The notes under the pieces are model-generated. The model did no database searches. It had not been told where the DNA came from and was given only the letters and a program-made list of their open reading frames with translations. From assembly GCF_000368825.1 (NCBI RefSeq), contig NZ_KB849710.1:62001-126000 (forward strand): a stretch of 64,000 nt of DNA. The letters run 5' to 3'. The DNA comes from Acinetobacter ursingii DSM 16037 = CIP 107286. Lineage in GTDB: Bacteria; Pseudomonadota; Gammaproteobacteria; Pseudomonadales; Moraxellaceae. The translations under genes and the position numbers were made by a program. Shown here piece after piece: positions 18,732 through 29,348 of the stretch; position 1 is the stretch's first letter; each line of letters begins with the position of its first letter.

Positions 18732-18763
18732 GACCAGAATAACAAGGTCAAATGATGTTGGGT

Positions 18764-19030
18764 TTAACGTCTCATCCGTTGTTCTTCATGTACTGTTCGA
18801 ATGGGCTGCTGATAGCTTTGCTGATATGGCAGACGTTCAGTTTGTTTGGGCATAACCAACCATAAAATCAGATACACCAATATGCCAGGGAAAGCAGCAC
18901 TCATGACCGAAATGATGACGAAAATAAGCCGTAATAAATTTGCATTCCAACCAAAACGTTCAGCAATACCGCCCATGACACCGGCGATCAAATGTTGTCG
19001 GTTAGAACGATATAAACCAGTATTGGCCAT
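18764..19030 (-). CDS. PspC-domain membrane protein
   Basis: The 88-residue protein is a single PspC domain: LYRSNRQHLIAGVMGGIAERFGW followed by a membrane segment (about 33-57) with LILWLVMP at its end, and a hydrophilic tail. PspC domains belong to phage-shock-type envelope-stress responses. No other psp genes are adjacent, so a role in the Psp pathway is not shown here. GGAG precedes the ATG at a good distance. Confidence 0.85.
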   Translation of the reverse strand: MANTGLYRSNRQHLIAGVMGGIAERFGWNANLLRLIFVIISVMSAAFPGILVYLILWLVMPKQTERLPYQQSYQQPIRTVHEEQRMRR

Positions 19031-19333
19031 TCAGAATATCTCCTCAGATAAAAATAAATACATCTCCAATTTATGTTTTGGGTATGTAATTTATAAAATG
19101 GGGAAGATCTCAACGCTTTAAAGGTATATAAGCTAAAAAATCGTTATTTTATGTAAGCAAAATCACTGACTAAAAGCTGAAATAGATAAACTTGCACCAA
19201 TTTCACGCAGAATTTGAATTTTTTAAATAAGATCAATCTCTCAGTGTGAGATCCAGAACATAATCATGATCTTAAATTTATGATATGGCGTTATTTCCCT
19301 GAAAATAGAGGAAAACGCTAAAGATACTCATCT
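19031..19333. other. Intergenic region between PspC and lipoprotein genes
   Basis: About 300 A+T-rich bases between divergent genes. A short interrupted inverted repeat (ATCTC...GAGAT near 19237-19253) is present; I see no open frame, RNA gene or clear operator. Confidence 0.4.
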
Positions 19334-20008
19334 ATGTCTTATTCAAAAAACGCTTCGGTAAGCTTTACGTTGATGCAAACACGGTTGCTATTGGTGTTGT
19401 TATTCAGTCTCGGATTATCAGCATGTGATCAACATCATGCTCAGCCTGATATTGCATCAAGCGATCCTATGGCAGCGTCATCCGTTGCAGAAGATTCCGC
19501 TCATGATGACGAAGATCAGGGCAGTAAATTGGTGGATGTCGCTGGTCAGGCAACATTGCCAGTTGAAACACCGCCGAATCAGAAAAAGTCTACGTCATTG
19601 TCTCCAGAGGCATTGAAATATACTGGACGTTATCATGTACACATTCCTTGTTCTGATCCAGTTGCGCTTTGCAAAGAGCCTGAAGGACAGATTGATTATG
19701 TGATCAGCTTATTGCAGGATGGAACGGCTTACCGCCAAAGAATTAGTACAGGGCGGATCGTGATCGATGAAAGACAAAACACTAAAATATCTCAGCCAGA
19801 TGCGTGGACAATCGATAGTGCTCAGAAAGAAATTAGTGTCAGTGTTTTTGGTGGAGGAAACCTTTATTTTAAAATTATCGACTCTGAACGTATAAAAACC
19901 GATCTGGATAAAATTAAAAATACAAATAATGGCGAAAACCGTAGAAATTTGGGTGAGAATTTCGTTTTACCTCAGAAAAGCCGTATCCTGACTAAGCTTA
20001 CTGATTAG
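19334..20008 (+). CDS. Putative lipoprotein with an NlpE-like C-terminal part
   Basis: The 224-residue product has a lipoprotein signal with lipobox LSAC (Cys31). If translation begins at the in-frame ATG at 19373, the signal becomes a more usual 18 residues. A Ser/Asp/Glu-rich linker (about 40-85) leads to a domain starting YTGRYHVHIPCSDPVALC and containing a beta-rich DGTAYRQ stretch. That start resembles the NlpE copper-homeostasis lipoprotein pattern (GxY.G.LPCADC), but the second Cys spacing differs, so the assignment is tentative. A strong terminator follows. Confidence 0.65.
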   Translation: MSYSKNASVSFTLMQTRLLLVLLFSLGLSACDQHHAQPDIASSDPMAASSVAEDSAHDDEDQGSKLVDVAGQATLPVETPPNQKKSTSLSPEALKYTGRYHVHIPCSDPVALCKEPEGQIDYVISLLQDGTAYRQRISTGRIVIDERQNTKISQPDAWTIDSAQKEISVSVFGGGNLYFKIIDSERIKTDLDKIKNTNNGENRRNLGENFVLPQKSRILTKLTD

Positions 20009-20032
20009 ATGGAAATAGAAAGTAAAAGTAAA

Positions 20033-20061
20033 AAAAAGGATGCCTCAAAGGCATCCTTTTT
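20033..20061. terminator. Bidirectional intrinsic terminator
   Basis: A perfect 13-bp stem with a 3-base loop (20033-20045 with 20049-20061, core GGATGCCT/AGGCATCC), flanked by A and T runs, between the convergent lipoprotein and acyl-CoA dehydrogenase genes. Confidence 0.9.
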
Positions 20062-20084
20062 GATCACTGGAGTTTTAACGAGAC

Positions 20085-21908
20085 TTAGTAGTCAAAACTA
20101 AAATGCTCTGGTGCTAATGATGTTAATGCACGAGATGGTGTAACCATTGATTCAGCATGACCTTGTGCACGTGGCAACAAACGATCAAAGTAGAAATCTG
20201 CAACTTTAATTTTGGCTTTATAGAATTCAGGTGTTTCTTTACCGTCACCTGCTTCTAGTTTCTCAGATGCAATCACGGCTTGTTGTGCCCAGAAATAAGC
20301 CATCATGGCATAACCTGAGAACATTAAATAATCTACTGAAGCAGATGAAACGATGTCACGGTCTTTACGTGCAGCGAGCATGATGCGGACAGTTAAAGTA
20401 TTCCATTGCGCACAGATTTTGGTGAGATCCCATGCAAAGCGACGCAAGTATTTGTTACGTGCATGACGGCCACAGAATTTTAAAATTTCAGCAGTATAGT
20501 CACGAACGACTTTACCTTTAGACGATAACAGTACTTTACGACCAATCAAATCGAGTGCTTGGACACCAGTAGTACCTTCATAAAGTGTTGAGATACGTGC
20601 ATCACGAGCAATTTGCTCCATGCCCCATTCGCGAATATAACCGTGACCACCGTATACTTGCATACCATGATTCGCAGCTTCCAAACCAAGCTCAGTCAAG
20701 AAACCTTTTAGAATCGGGGTAAAGAAGCCCAGTTTGTCGTCATAGTCTTCAAATTTAGCTTGGTCACCTGTAATTAATGCGTCGGTCATTTTATCTGCAA
20801 GTTGTGCTGCATGATAAATCATTGAACGACCACCTTCCGCGATGGCTTTTTGAGTCAGCAACATACGACGGACATCGGCATGATGAATAATTGCATCAGC
20901 GACTTTATCTGGATCTTTTTTACCAGAAAGGGCACGCATCGACATACGATCTTTGGCATATGGTAACGCACCTTGGAAAGACAATTCAGCATGCGCGATA
21001 CCCTGAACCGCTGTTCCAATACGGGCTGTATTCATAAAGGTAAACATCGCATGCAGACCTTTATTCACTTCACCAATCAGGTAACCTGTTGCACCGTCAA
21101 AATTAAGCACTGCCGTTGCAGAAGCTTTAATTCCCATTTTGTGTTCAATTGATCCACAAACAACACCGTTACGCTCACCTACACCGCCATCCGCAGTAGG
21201 GAGGAATTTAGGCACGATGAACAATGAAATACCACGTGTACCCGCAGGTGCATCTGGAAGACGAGCCAATACGATATGAATGATATTATCTGTTAAGTCA
21301 TGCTCACCCGCAGAAATAAAGATTTTAGTGCCAGAGATTTTGTATGTGCCGTCTGCCTGTGGTTCTGCTTTAGCTTTAACTTGTCCCAAATCTGTACCAC
21401 ATTGTGGTTCAGTTAAACACATGGTGCCAGACCAAGTCCCTTCAACCAGCTTTGGCATGTAAGTCGCTTTTTGTTCATCTGTACCAAATTGCATGATGGT
21501 ATTCATACAGCCCATGCTCAGACCTGGATACATGGTAAATGACCAGTTCGCCGTTCCCATCATTTCAGATTTGATCAGGTTCAATGACATTGGTAAGCCT
21601 TGACCACCAAATTCTTCTGGATAAGACAGACCTTGCCAGCCGCCTTGTACGAACTGGTCGTAAGCTTCTTTAAAGCCTTTTGGTGTTTTCACTTCACCAT
21701 TGTCAAAATGACAACCTTCTTCATCACCACTTTGATTAAGCGGCGAAAGTACATTTTCACAGTAGTCGGCTGCGCCTTCTAAAATCATATCTACTGTATC
21801 TGCATCGGCATTTTCACCGTTAGATAACGTTTTATAGTGAGAAGCATAATCAAATACTTCATTCATTAAGAAGCGAATGTCACGGAGCGGGGCTTTATAC
21901 GCTGGCAT
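20085..21908 (-). CDS. Acyl-CoA dehydrogenase (long, C-terminally extended type)
   Basis: The 607-residue protein catalyses FAD-dependent alpha,beta-desaturation of acyl-CoA in fatty-acid oxidation. CLTEPQCGTDLG and KIFISAGEHDL mark the FAD/substrate middle domain (about 165-210). ARDARISTLYEGTTGVQALDL near 445-465 holds the catalytic glutamate in YEGT. The protein has the extra N-terminal segment (with DADTVDMILEG) and C-terminal domain (about 480-607) of the 600-residue class found in many gammaproteobacteria, so chain length is probably medium to long. No electron-transfer flavoprotein gene is adjacent. The upstream 240 bp contain nothing else I can identify. Confidence 0.93.
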   Translation of the reverse strand: MPAYKAPLRDIRFLMNEVFDYASHYKTLSNGENADADTVDMILEGAADYCENVLSPLNQSGDEEGCHFDNGEVKTPKGFKEAYDQFVQGGWQGLSYPEEFGGQGLPMSLNLIKSEMMGTANWSFTMYPGLSMGCMNTIMQFGTDEQKATYMPKLVEGTWSGTMCLTEPQCGTDLGQVKAKAEPQADGTYKISGTKIFISAGEHDLTDNIIHIVLARLPDAPAGTRGISLFIVPKFLPTADGGVGERNGVVCGSIEHKMGIKASATAVLNFDGATGYLIGEVNKGLHAMFTFMNTARIGTAVQGIAHAELSFQGALPYAKDRMSMRALSGKKDPDKVADAIIHHADVRRMLLTQKAIAEGGRSMIYHAAQLADKMTDALITGDQAKFEDYDDKLGFFTPILKGFLTELGLEAANHGMQVYGGHGYIREWGMEQIARDARISTLYEGTTGVQALDLIGRKVLLSSKGKVVRDYTAEILKFCGRHARNKYLRRFAWDLTKICAQWNTLTVRIMLAARKDRDIVSSASVDYLMFSGYAMMAYFWAQQAVIASEKLEAGDGKETPEFYKAKIKVADFYFDRLLPRAQGHAESMVTPSRALTSLAPEHFSFDY

Positions 21909-22147
21909 AGTCTTTAATCCTAAATTTAGAAATAGTTCTGGATTATCTGTATCGATGCTAGGGATTATTCCTACTCATCTTTAAAAATACATTGATACTC
22001 GGTTATGAAAAAAATGTCAGAAAAGCGAATTTTGTAGATTTGGACAAAGGCTTTTTGATGATTTTCTGATAAAGTCCGAGTGTATGGTTCTGATTTAAAA
22101 ATAATCATATTAGGCTAGTAACTATAACTATATTAAAGGTGTAAAGC

Positions 22148-24452
22148 GTGAAAGTGCGTTTAAAATATTTAACATATTGTGTACTTGGTTTAAGTCTTTC
22201 GGGGTGCACTCAACATGTCATTAAAACCAATTCGGTGAATCAAACCGATCGTGAGCGTATCATTTCTGGTTTAAATGCAATCTATGAAACCCCAAGTTAT
22301 GATTATTCTGGTCAATTTAAAGTCAACATTCAGCCAAAGCCGCAAAACAATACCGTAAAGAATGCTGCATCTGAGCAAAAACTTGATCAAAAGCTACAAC
22401 AAAAGATTGATCGCTCTTTGCTTGAACAAGGAGTTCGCCTCTCTGCACAACAAAAACAACAGTTATATGGTGCAATTGCGCAACAAAGCCTACGTGCAAA
22501 TAATCAGGGGTCTTTGGGTAATTTAGATAAAATGATGGATATTGGGATCAATATCCTCAACGATGTGCAGTTTAGTTACGATGGGTCGGTACATTATCGT
22601 GAACGAATGGGATCGTTCAATTTAACCGCACGTTATGAAAAGCCAACATTATTGGTACAGGCGAAATTGCCAATGATTTTGGATTTTAAAGATTATAAAT
22701 TTTATACCAACTATTTTGCATTTATGCCGTATTTGGTTAATCGCGAAAATCAGAGCAATCTTGCTTATATCGATTTCTCCAAATATCAAAATATTTTTAA
22801 ACAAGTTGATTTGAAAAAATTGGTGGAATATCTCAAAGCTTCAGGTGCGGTGTCTTATGTATTGGCTCAACCTGAACAGTTCCAGACCTTGCCGTTAAGT
22901 GATCAGGATAGATCAGCAGGAATTGTTAGAAAAATAAGTATAAACAGTACCTTAGAAGAAGTGATGTTGCAAACTGATCTTTATAATAAAGTCAATGCAC
23001 AATATTTAACTCAGTCAGTATTAGGCTTTAAAGAAAACTCATTTGAGCAATGGGCAGATAACAAAGCAGCGGCATTGGCAACAAAAGCTTCCGAAACTTC
23101 TGCAAATCAGTCTCCTGAGCTTGAGGCGCATGATGCCAGTCGAAAACTGTACGCGATGGTGACTGAAAAATTAGGGGTTACAGAGTCCGATCTTGCTGAG
23201 CAGTCCGATCAAACGGAGGATGAAATTCAAGCAAATACTGATGTGTTATTACCTGATGCTGAAGATCATGACCTTAGCCAAAGTCAGGATTCGATGCTTT
23301 TAACTGAAGCGCAATGTACCGATTTGCAAAGATCTCAAAAATCGATGTTCTACGGTGATATCCATTATTGTCAAGAATATTATGGAATCGATCTGTTCGG
23401 CACCGCTCAAATCAGTAACAACGATCAGCAGATTCAACAAAAGAAATTAGAAAGCACGTTTGCAGCTTATGATCAAAATCAATTCATTGATGATCAAGCA
23501 TTTAAAGCACTTTGGCTTAAACATCATTCTGAAATTGATCAAACTTTGCCCGCTGTCAAAGCGCGCACACCTTTGACGATGAATGTGGGCTTAGATGCAC
23601 AAGGGCGTTTGGTCAGTGCTGATTATGACCTGAGTCTTTTATTGCCTCAAACCAATCGACGTATGCATTTTAATATGGAGATGCAGGTCAGTAATTATGG
23701 AAAAGGAACGCCCATTTCTCGTCAACAGCTTAAACAGGCAAAATCACTGAGTGAAGTGAGTAAGGGTTCTTTTCTTGAAAAAGTCGTGGGTGGTCTAACC
23801 CGGTCATTAGAGAATGAAATAGATACCACTACAAATGCTTCATGGTCATGGGATGAACAGCTTCAGCAATTGGCGGCGCAGGTTTATGAGCAAACGCATT
23901 CTTATGAAAAAACATTTAACGCCATTTTTATTGCTCATTTGAGTGCAAATGAGCCTGAATATGTGAAACATTTTTCTGCGCAAGATTTAAAAGATATTGC
24001 GCGGGTTTATGCGTATTGGTTTTCCGATGAAGATATTTATAACCCGCGAGGACAGGCACTCAAACAAATTCAGGCTTTACAGCAAAAGCATCATTTAGAG
24101 GCGGATGAGCAATTTGATCAAGAGCTGGGTGCTATGGTGGATGAGATTGTAACTCAGACAATGATGCAGTCAGGAGAACGGCAGCAGTGGCAGCAACTCA
24201 AGAAAAGCTATAAAAAAACCGCAACAACTGTTTGCAGTTCAGTATCAGGCCCTTTTTGAAAAACAGGAGGGTGTTGATTTATCAACGCGCCCACTGTTGA
24301 TTCAGACCTCTAAAATCTTAGGGCAGGTCTTTGTAGATGCGCATCAACATAAACTGACTGAACAATCTTTACAGGGATTGACTCAACAGCATTTGGAATA
24401 TATTGATTATCAATTATTCGAACAGCTCTATCGTCAGATGTTGACTGAATAA
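22148..24452 (+). pseudogene. Large lipoprotein gene interrupted by a frameshift in a poly-A run
   Basis: The first frame (22148-24259, 703 residues) starts with a lipoprotein signal ending LSGC (Cys20) and is Gln-rich. It ends abnormally after a run of seven A at 24212-24218. From there the +1 frame continues open to a TAA at 24450-24452, encoding about 77 further residues (PQQLFAVQYQALFEKQ...YRQMLTE) of the same composition. Removing one A joins the two into a 767-residue protein. The signal and hydrophilic body suggest an outer-membrane or periplasmic lipoprotein; I do not recognise the family. It may be a true mutation, a switchable tract or a sequencing error. Confidence 0.75.
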
Positions 24453-24473
24453 GAACCATATTTTTGAAATAGC

Positions 24474-24501
24474 AAGCTACGTTCCAAGATGGACGTAGCT
24501 T
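24474..24501. terminator. Hairpin between convergent lipoprotein and aroE genes
   Basis: AAGCTACGT at 24474-24482 pairs perfectly with ACGTAGCTT at 24493-24501 in the gap between the two genes; the + strand continues T-rich. Confidence 0.65.
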
Positions 24502-24527
24502 ATTTATATGTTGATTTAATCATGTAT

Positions 24528-25316
24528 TTACAGGAATTCTTTGATTGCTGGTTTAACACCATGCCAAATGGCAAAAGCTTCTACAGCCTGACCAACGAGC
24601 ATACCAAAACCTTCAGCCGTTGGCACACCACGAGCTTTGGCTTGGTCAATAAAGGTGGATGGTTTGCCATAAGCCATTTCATAAGCATGATCAAATTTAA
24701 GCTTTGACGGTAACACTAATGCCTCGCCACTGAGACTGGCAGATGTTGCATTGATAACCAAATCATATTCACCTGAGAGCTTAGAAAGCTGCATCATATT
24801 CAGTTGAGCCTCTGGAACAGAAGATTCAAGATCACTGATTAATTGTTCTGCACGGGTGAGTGTGCGGTTGGCAATAGTGATCTGTTTTGCGCCTGCTTTA
24901 ACCAAGGGATAAATCACGCCTCGCGTTGCGCCACCCGCACCCAAAATTAAAATACGAGTATTTTTGAGTGACCAATTTAACGCTAAAATGGCATCGACCA
25001 GACCTTGTCCATCAGTATTGTCGCCAAATAACTGCCCGTCTTTTTTCCACAAAGTATTGACTGCTTTGGCAATCTGCGCGCGCTCTGTAAGGACGTCACA
25101 CATTGCATAGGCTTGTTCTTTAAAAGGTACAGTCACATTCATTCCTGAACCGCCCTGTGCAAAGAACTCAGTGACACTTTTTTCAAAACCATCCAAAGGT
25201 GCCAGACGCTTTTGATAACTCAATTCAATCCCTAATTTTTCAGCAAAAGCATAATGTAACTCTGGAGAACGTGATTGCTCAATCGGATTGCCAATTACCG
25301 CAAATTGTCCTGTCAT
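24528..25316 (-). CDS. aroE: Shikimate dehydrogenase (NADP+)
   Basis: The 262-residue enzyme reduces 3-dehydroshikimate to shikimate in aromatic amino-acid synthesis. The shikimate-binding start AVIGNPIEQSRSPELHYAF (residues 5-23) and GMNVTVPFKEQA with the catalytic Lys are present. The Rossmann motif ILILGAGGATRG (about 122-133) follows, then ANRTLTRAEQL with the NADP-phosphate-binding Asn-Arg-Thr, and GFGMLVGQAVEAF near the C-terminus. Length is normal. GGAG lies before the ATG. Confidence 0.96.
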   Translation of the reverse strand: MTGQFAVIGNPIEQSRSPELHYAFAEKLGIELSYQKRLAPLDGFEKSVTEFFAQGGSGMNVTVPFKEQAYAMCDVLTERAQIAKAVNTLWKKDGQLFGDNTDGQGLVDAILALNWSLKNTRILILGAGGATRGVIYPLVKAGAKQITIANRTLTRAEQLISDLESSVPEAQLNMMQLSKLSGEYDLVINATSASLSGEALVLPSKLKFDHAYEMAYGKPSTFIDQAKARGVPTAEGFGMLVGQAVEAFAIWHGVKPAIKEFL

Positions 25317-25566
25317 TGCGAAGCTCCATCACTATCAAAAAATGGAATCACTATACGCTAAAAATGACCGCAAAATAAATGAGGTTTCTGCGAGATTGTT
25401 AGATGGCCTTTGTGCGTGCATTTGTAGCTTTATGATGTGTTTATGTTGCGAGTAATTGCCTAATTTTTTTGATCTGATCAAAATGTAAACGCTATTGGAT
25501 ATTTCTTCTTATAAATAATATCGCTTAATAATTTAAGTTGTGACACAACAAAAATGGAGAACAATA

Positions 25567-27009
25567 ATGACATCAAACTTCAACCCGCTAGAGCTTCTGG
25601 CGGAGAGAGTGACACCGTTGGTGGTCGACCATAGTCAACTAGAAATCGATATCGATAAAAAGGCCTCATTACTTAAACAGTTTTACCCGATTATGCTGGC
25701 GTTATTTCATAAATTTCCTGACCGATTAAATAGCATATTACATGGCAGTCAGGCACCGCTACAGGAGTTGTTGGGAAATCATCAAGGCGTTTTAAATGAA
25801 ATTCTGGATGCATTTTCAAAACATCATAGTTTACAGCCCGCAACGATCGAATCTCTTTTCAATCACGCGATTCCTCTCAGTGCCAGAGCATTGAAAGAGG
25901 AGGTGGGTGAGGAAAATATTGTTTCTTACATCGGTTCTTATCTACCTCAAATAACCAGTCAGCTGCCAGCATGGTCAGCACCTATTTTATCAGGTTTGGG
26001 GTTGGGCAGCTTATTTCATACGGCATCGGCGAGTCAGTCATTCAAAACACCACCCGCAGATTCATCGGGAGGCGGCTTTAAAAAGTTCCTGCCGTGGCTA
26101 GCTTTAATTATTCTTGCCTTATTACTTTTATTGTTCTGGCGTTCTTGCCAAAAACAGACACCTGCACCGAACAGTGTCGCAGAGCCTACAGCAAGTTCTG
26201 AAGTCGCGCCAACAGTGGCTGCTACGTCTCCTGCATCCCTAAGTTTGACTTCTGGAACAGGAAATCAGGTTTTAGGTTGTCAGTCCAATGTGGGAGACAG
26301 TGGTCTTGCGTCTCTTCTACAGACTGGAATAGCCAAAGTCTTTGGTACAGGTGTAAATTGTAATATTGCCACAGATTCAGCCTATGCCACACAATTACCA
26401 GCGCAGGAGAAACTGGATGCCATTTTAAATCTGGTGAAAGAAGTTCCGAATGCAAGCATTGAGTGGGTGGGTGATCAGTTAACTGTGAATGCACCAGATG
26501 CAAATGCTCTAAAAGGTCTGATTGAAAAAATTAAAGCATTGGCGCCTGAATTAAATGTCGTTTCAGCAGCTCCTTTAAATGTTGAGCAGTCTGTAAATAA
26601 CAGTATTGATGCGAGTACTCAAGCTTTAACAGGATTAAATGAATCCTCAAGTCCAGAGCAAATTGTACGTGCCTTAAATATGCAGATTATTAATTTTGCT
26701 AGCGGTTCTGCAACTATTCCAGATGCCAATAAAGCCGTGTTGGATCAGGCTGCTGGACTGTTGCAAAAAGTTCCAAATCTTGCATTAAATGTGGAAGGCT
26801 ATACCGATTCAACGGGGAATGCTGAGACCAATAAAGCCCTTTCACAAAAACGTGCGCAAGCAGTTGTGGATTATTTAACTGGAAAAGGCGTAAGTAGTTC
26901 AAGCTTAAAAGCAGTAGGTTATGGTTCTGAACATCCAGTGGCAGATAACGAAACTGAACAAGGTAAGTTCCGTAATCGCCGGATTGAGTTTAAGTTGGCA
27001 GGTTCTTGA
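25567..27009 (+). CDS. OmpA-family protein with DUF937-like N-terminus and BON-like repeat
   Basis: GGAGA 7 bases before the ATG at 25567 picks this start over a GTG at 25540, giving 480 residues. Residues 1-150 form a cytoplasmic helical domain. FLPWLALIILALLLLLFW (about 175-195) is the single membrane segment, followed by a Pro/Ala/Ser linker. A BON-like alpha/beta domain follows (about 235-330, ILNLVKEVPNASIEWVGDQL). An OmpA peptidoglycan-binding domain closes the protein (about 370-480), with VEGYTDSTGNAETN and LSQKRAQAVVDYL holding the usual Asp and Arg contacts to diaminopimelate. It probably links the inner membrane to peptidoglycan. A terminator follows. Confidence 0.85.
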   Translation: MTSNFNPLELLAERVTPLVVDHSQLEIDIDKKASLLKQFYPIMLALFHKFPDRLNSILHGSQAPLQELLGNHQGVLNEILDAFSKHHSLQPATIESLFNHAIPLSARALKEEVGEENIVSYIGSYLPQITSQLPAWSAPILSGLGLGSLFHTASASQSFKTPPADSSGGGFKKFLPWLALIILALLLLLFWRSCQKQTPAPNSVAEPTASSEVAPTVAATSPASLSLTSGTGNQVLGCQSNVGDSGLASLLQTGIAKVFGTGVNCNIATDSAYATQLPAQEKLDAILNLVKEVPNASIEWVGDQLTVNAPDANALKGLIEKIKALAPELNVVSAAPLNVEQSVNNSIDASTQALTGLNESSSPEQIVRALNMQIINFASGSATIPDANKAVLDQAAGLLQKVPNLALNVEGYTDSTGNAETNKALSQKRAQAVVDYLTGKGVSSSSLKAVGYGSEHPVADNETEQGKFRNRRIEFKLAGS

Positions 27010-27040
27010 TTTAAATAATATTTAAAATTTAAACATAGGT

Positions 27041-27072
27041 AAAAGTCGTCTGAATCAGGCGGCTTTTATTTT
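27041..27072 (+). terminator. Intrinsic terminator after the OmpA-family gene
   Basis: A 12-bp stem (27041-27052 with 27056-27067, two G-U pairs) and 3-base loop followed by ATTTTTG. Confidence 0.85.
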
Positions 27073-27178
27073 TGTGGATGCTTTAAATTTAGGGTATTTG
27101 GAGACTATGATTTACAAACAACAAGATGTGTGGAATTTTGCAGGGGGGATATATCGAAGTTTTGATCGTATCGGAATA

Positions 27179-27385
27179 TTATGGATTACAAATGGATTCA
27201 ATTTCTTCAATGAAGAAAATCACAGCAGCCAAAAATAAACCTATACCAGCAAGCACAGTCACAGAAATCGAAATACTATCTGAATAAACATTTTCATATT
27301 CGATGGTAATACCAGAAGAAATCACTACAGTAGCAATCAAGGCATATAAAACCAGCATACGATGCTTTTCTAAAATGTTAGACAT
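27179..27385 (-). CDS. Small two-helix membrane protein
   Basis: The 68-residue product has two membrane segments (about 10-27 and 38-58) separated by a short acidic loop, and an acidic C-terminus. A GAAAGGG ribosome binding site lies before the ATG at 27385. No family is recognisable. It stands alone between the OmpA-type gene and hemF. Confidence 0.6.
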   Translation of the reverse strand: MSNILEKHRMLVLYALIATVVISSGITIEYENVYSDSISISVTVLAGIGLFLAAVIFFIEEIESICNP

Positions 27386-27580
27386 AATATGACCCTTTCA
27401 TTTTTTTAAATTAGATCAAAACAATATGAAATCAAGATGACAAACAGTTGCTGCTTTACTGTGTGGGGGCTTTTTTCAATCATGTAATGACATGAACTTT
27501 CATGTACTAGCAGCATAACGCATCACAGCAAACATTCAAGAGACGATTTAATAATAAATACTCTCATTTGCAAGTGAATA

Positions 27581-28519
27581 TTACAGTTCTGCTAACCAAT
27601 CATGAGGTTTTAGATAATAATCAGTGAGTTGCTTCTCAATGGAGTGTTCATCCCATTCTGGACGATAAGACCAAGCGGCAAGATTAGGAAGACTGACTAG
27701 AATTGATTCAATTCGTCCGCCTGTTTGTAGACCAAATAACGTACCACGGTCATACACTAGATTGTATTCAACATAGCGGCCACGTCGATATAACTGAAAT
27801 TCTCGCTGTGCTTCGGTATAAGGCTGTTCACGATGTTTCTCAAAAATTGGAAGAATGGCGTCGAGATAACCATTGCCAACGGCTTTGATATAGTCAAAAC
27901 AAGTGTCAAAATCCCACTGATTTAAGTCATCAAAAAATAAACCACCGATCCCACGTTGTTCATCACGATGTTTCAAATAAAAATAATCATCACACCATTT
28001 TTTATGTTCAGCATAAACATGTTCGCCAAAAGGCTGACACAAATCAAAAGCAGTTTGATGCCAATGTTTGATATCTTGATTGTCTGGGTAAAACGGCGTT
28101 AAATCAAAACCACCACCAAACCACCAGATAGGTTCCTGACCTTCAGGTTCAGCCACGAATAAACGGACATTGGCATGAGAAGTGGGAATATTGGGGTTTT
28201 TAGGATGAATCACCAATGACACGCCTAATGCTTGCGCTTTAGCACCTGCGATATTGGGATGACGTTGTGTCGCAGAAGCGGGGAGTTGGCGAATATCAAT
28301 ATGTGAAAACATCACGCCGCCTTTTTCGATCACTTCTCCGTCTTGCAAAACACGAGAGCGTCCGCCGCCACCTTCTGCACGTTGCCAGTCATCAATCATA
28401 AACTGTGCAGAACCGCCGCCGCGTTGTTCTTGTTGTTCTAATGCAGCACAAATCCGTGCCTGTAGGTCGAGTAAAAATTCACGTACTCGTAGAATATCAG
28501 CCGAAGTTGGATGCTGCAT
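27581..28519 (-). CDS. hemF: Oxygen-dependent coproporphyrinogen III oxidase
   Basis: The enzyme converts coproporphyrinogen III to protoporphyrinogen IX with O2 in haem synthesis. The start at 28519 (MQHPTSADI) has GAGG 5 bases upstream and gives 312 residues, close to the family length of about 300; an in-frame ATG at 28558 would add 13 atypical residues. Hallmarks are the GGGGRSRVL stretch, [15 protein letters not shown] with the conserved His and Asn, [14 protein letters not shown] and [16 protein letters not shown]. It is in the same direction as ribA but 126 bp away, so co-transcription is possible. Confidence 0.97.
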   Translation of the reverse strand: MQHPTSADILRVREFLLDLQARICAALEQQEQRGGGSAQFMIDDWQRAEGGGGRSRVLQDGEVIEKGGVMFSHIDIRQLPASATQRHPNIAGAKAQALGVSLVIHPKNPNIPTSHANVRLFVAEPEGQEPIWWFGGGFDLTPFYPDNQDIKHWHQTAFDLCQPFGEHVYAEHKKWCDDYFYLKHRDEQRGIGGLFFDDLNQWDFDTCFDYIKAVGNGYLDAILPIFEKHREQPYTEAQREFQLYRRGRYVEYNLVYDRGTLFGLQTGGRIESILVSLPNLAAWSYRPEWDEHSIEKQLTDYYLKPHDWLAEL

Positions 28520-28645
28520 GAGGACCTCAAATGATCTTATTTTCTTTAGATGAAGCATAAAGAAAGCGTGAGAATAAGTAAAAAAGGATTTTATTCAGTC
28601 AATGAATAAAATCCCTTGAAATGTAAATGCGAGAATAACGTGAAA

Positions 28646-29248
28646 TTAGAAATCATCTTTTTTATATAAATGATCCATACGTTCACGTTTAGTTTTCAAG
28701 TAATGCTCATTAAAAGGATTACGTCCAACCGTGAGTGGAACACGCTCAACTACATTGATCCCCAAATCAGTCAAAGCTTTTAATTTGAGAGGATTATTGG
28801 TGATTAATTTAACTGCTTTGACCTGCAAATGATCCAGCATAATGGTACACATATCATAGTGACGTGCATCCGCAGGAAGATTCAATAAAAGATTGGCATC
28901 GACTGTGTCGTGTCCCTGATCCTGTAAAGCATAAGCACGAATTTTATTGGTCAATCCAATACCACGGCCTTCCTGACGCAAATATAAAATAACGCCTTTA
29001 CCCGTATCATTAATGAGCTGTTGTGTCGCCTGCAACTGCGGGCCGCAATCACATTTGAGTGAGGCAAAAGCATCGCCCGTGAGACACTCAGAGTGAATAC
29101 GTACCAGCACAGGTTCATTCGGCGCACTTTCTAAACCTTTGGATAATGCGACATGCTCTTCACCCGTTTCAGGATCTTGAAACACCGAAATATTGAAGTC
29201 ACCAAACTTGGTCGGGAGTTTTGACGTTGCGACAAATTCGATAGCCAC
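28646..29248 (-). CDS. ribA: GTP cyclohydrolase II
   Basis: The 200-residue enzyme opens GTP as the first step of riboflavin synthesis. The three zinc ligands are visible: Cys55 in HSECLTG and Cys66 and Cys68 in LKCDCGPQ. The catalytic region [18 protein letters not shown] and the C-terminal TNNPLKL are also intact. It is the stand-alone form, not a RibBA fusion. No FMN riboswitch is seen upstream. Confidence 0.97.
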   Translation of the reverse strand: MAIEFVATSKLPTKFGDFNISVFQDPETGEEHVALSKGLESAPNEPVLVRIHSECLTGDAFASLKCDCGPQLQATQQLINDTGKGVILYLRQEGRGIGLTNKIRAYALQDQGHDTVDANLLLNLPADARHYDMCTIMLDHLQVKAVKLITNNPLKLKALTDLGINVVERVPLTVGRNPFNEHYLKTKRERMDHLYKKDDF

Positions 29249-29348
29249 TAATTACATATCTCATCAGGAAAACGGCTAAAGTATAGCGTACTGGTCATAT
29301 ATTGGTAGAATTGAACTGCTGAATTTATGCATAATAATTTCTTTTTTG

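Noticed and set aside
24489..24707. Frame opposite the end of aroE
   Set aside because: Lies antisense to a conserved gene and starts in a terminator.
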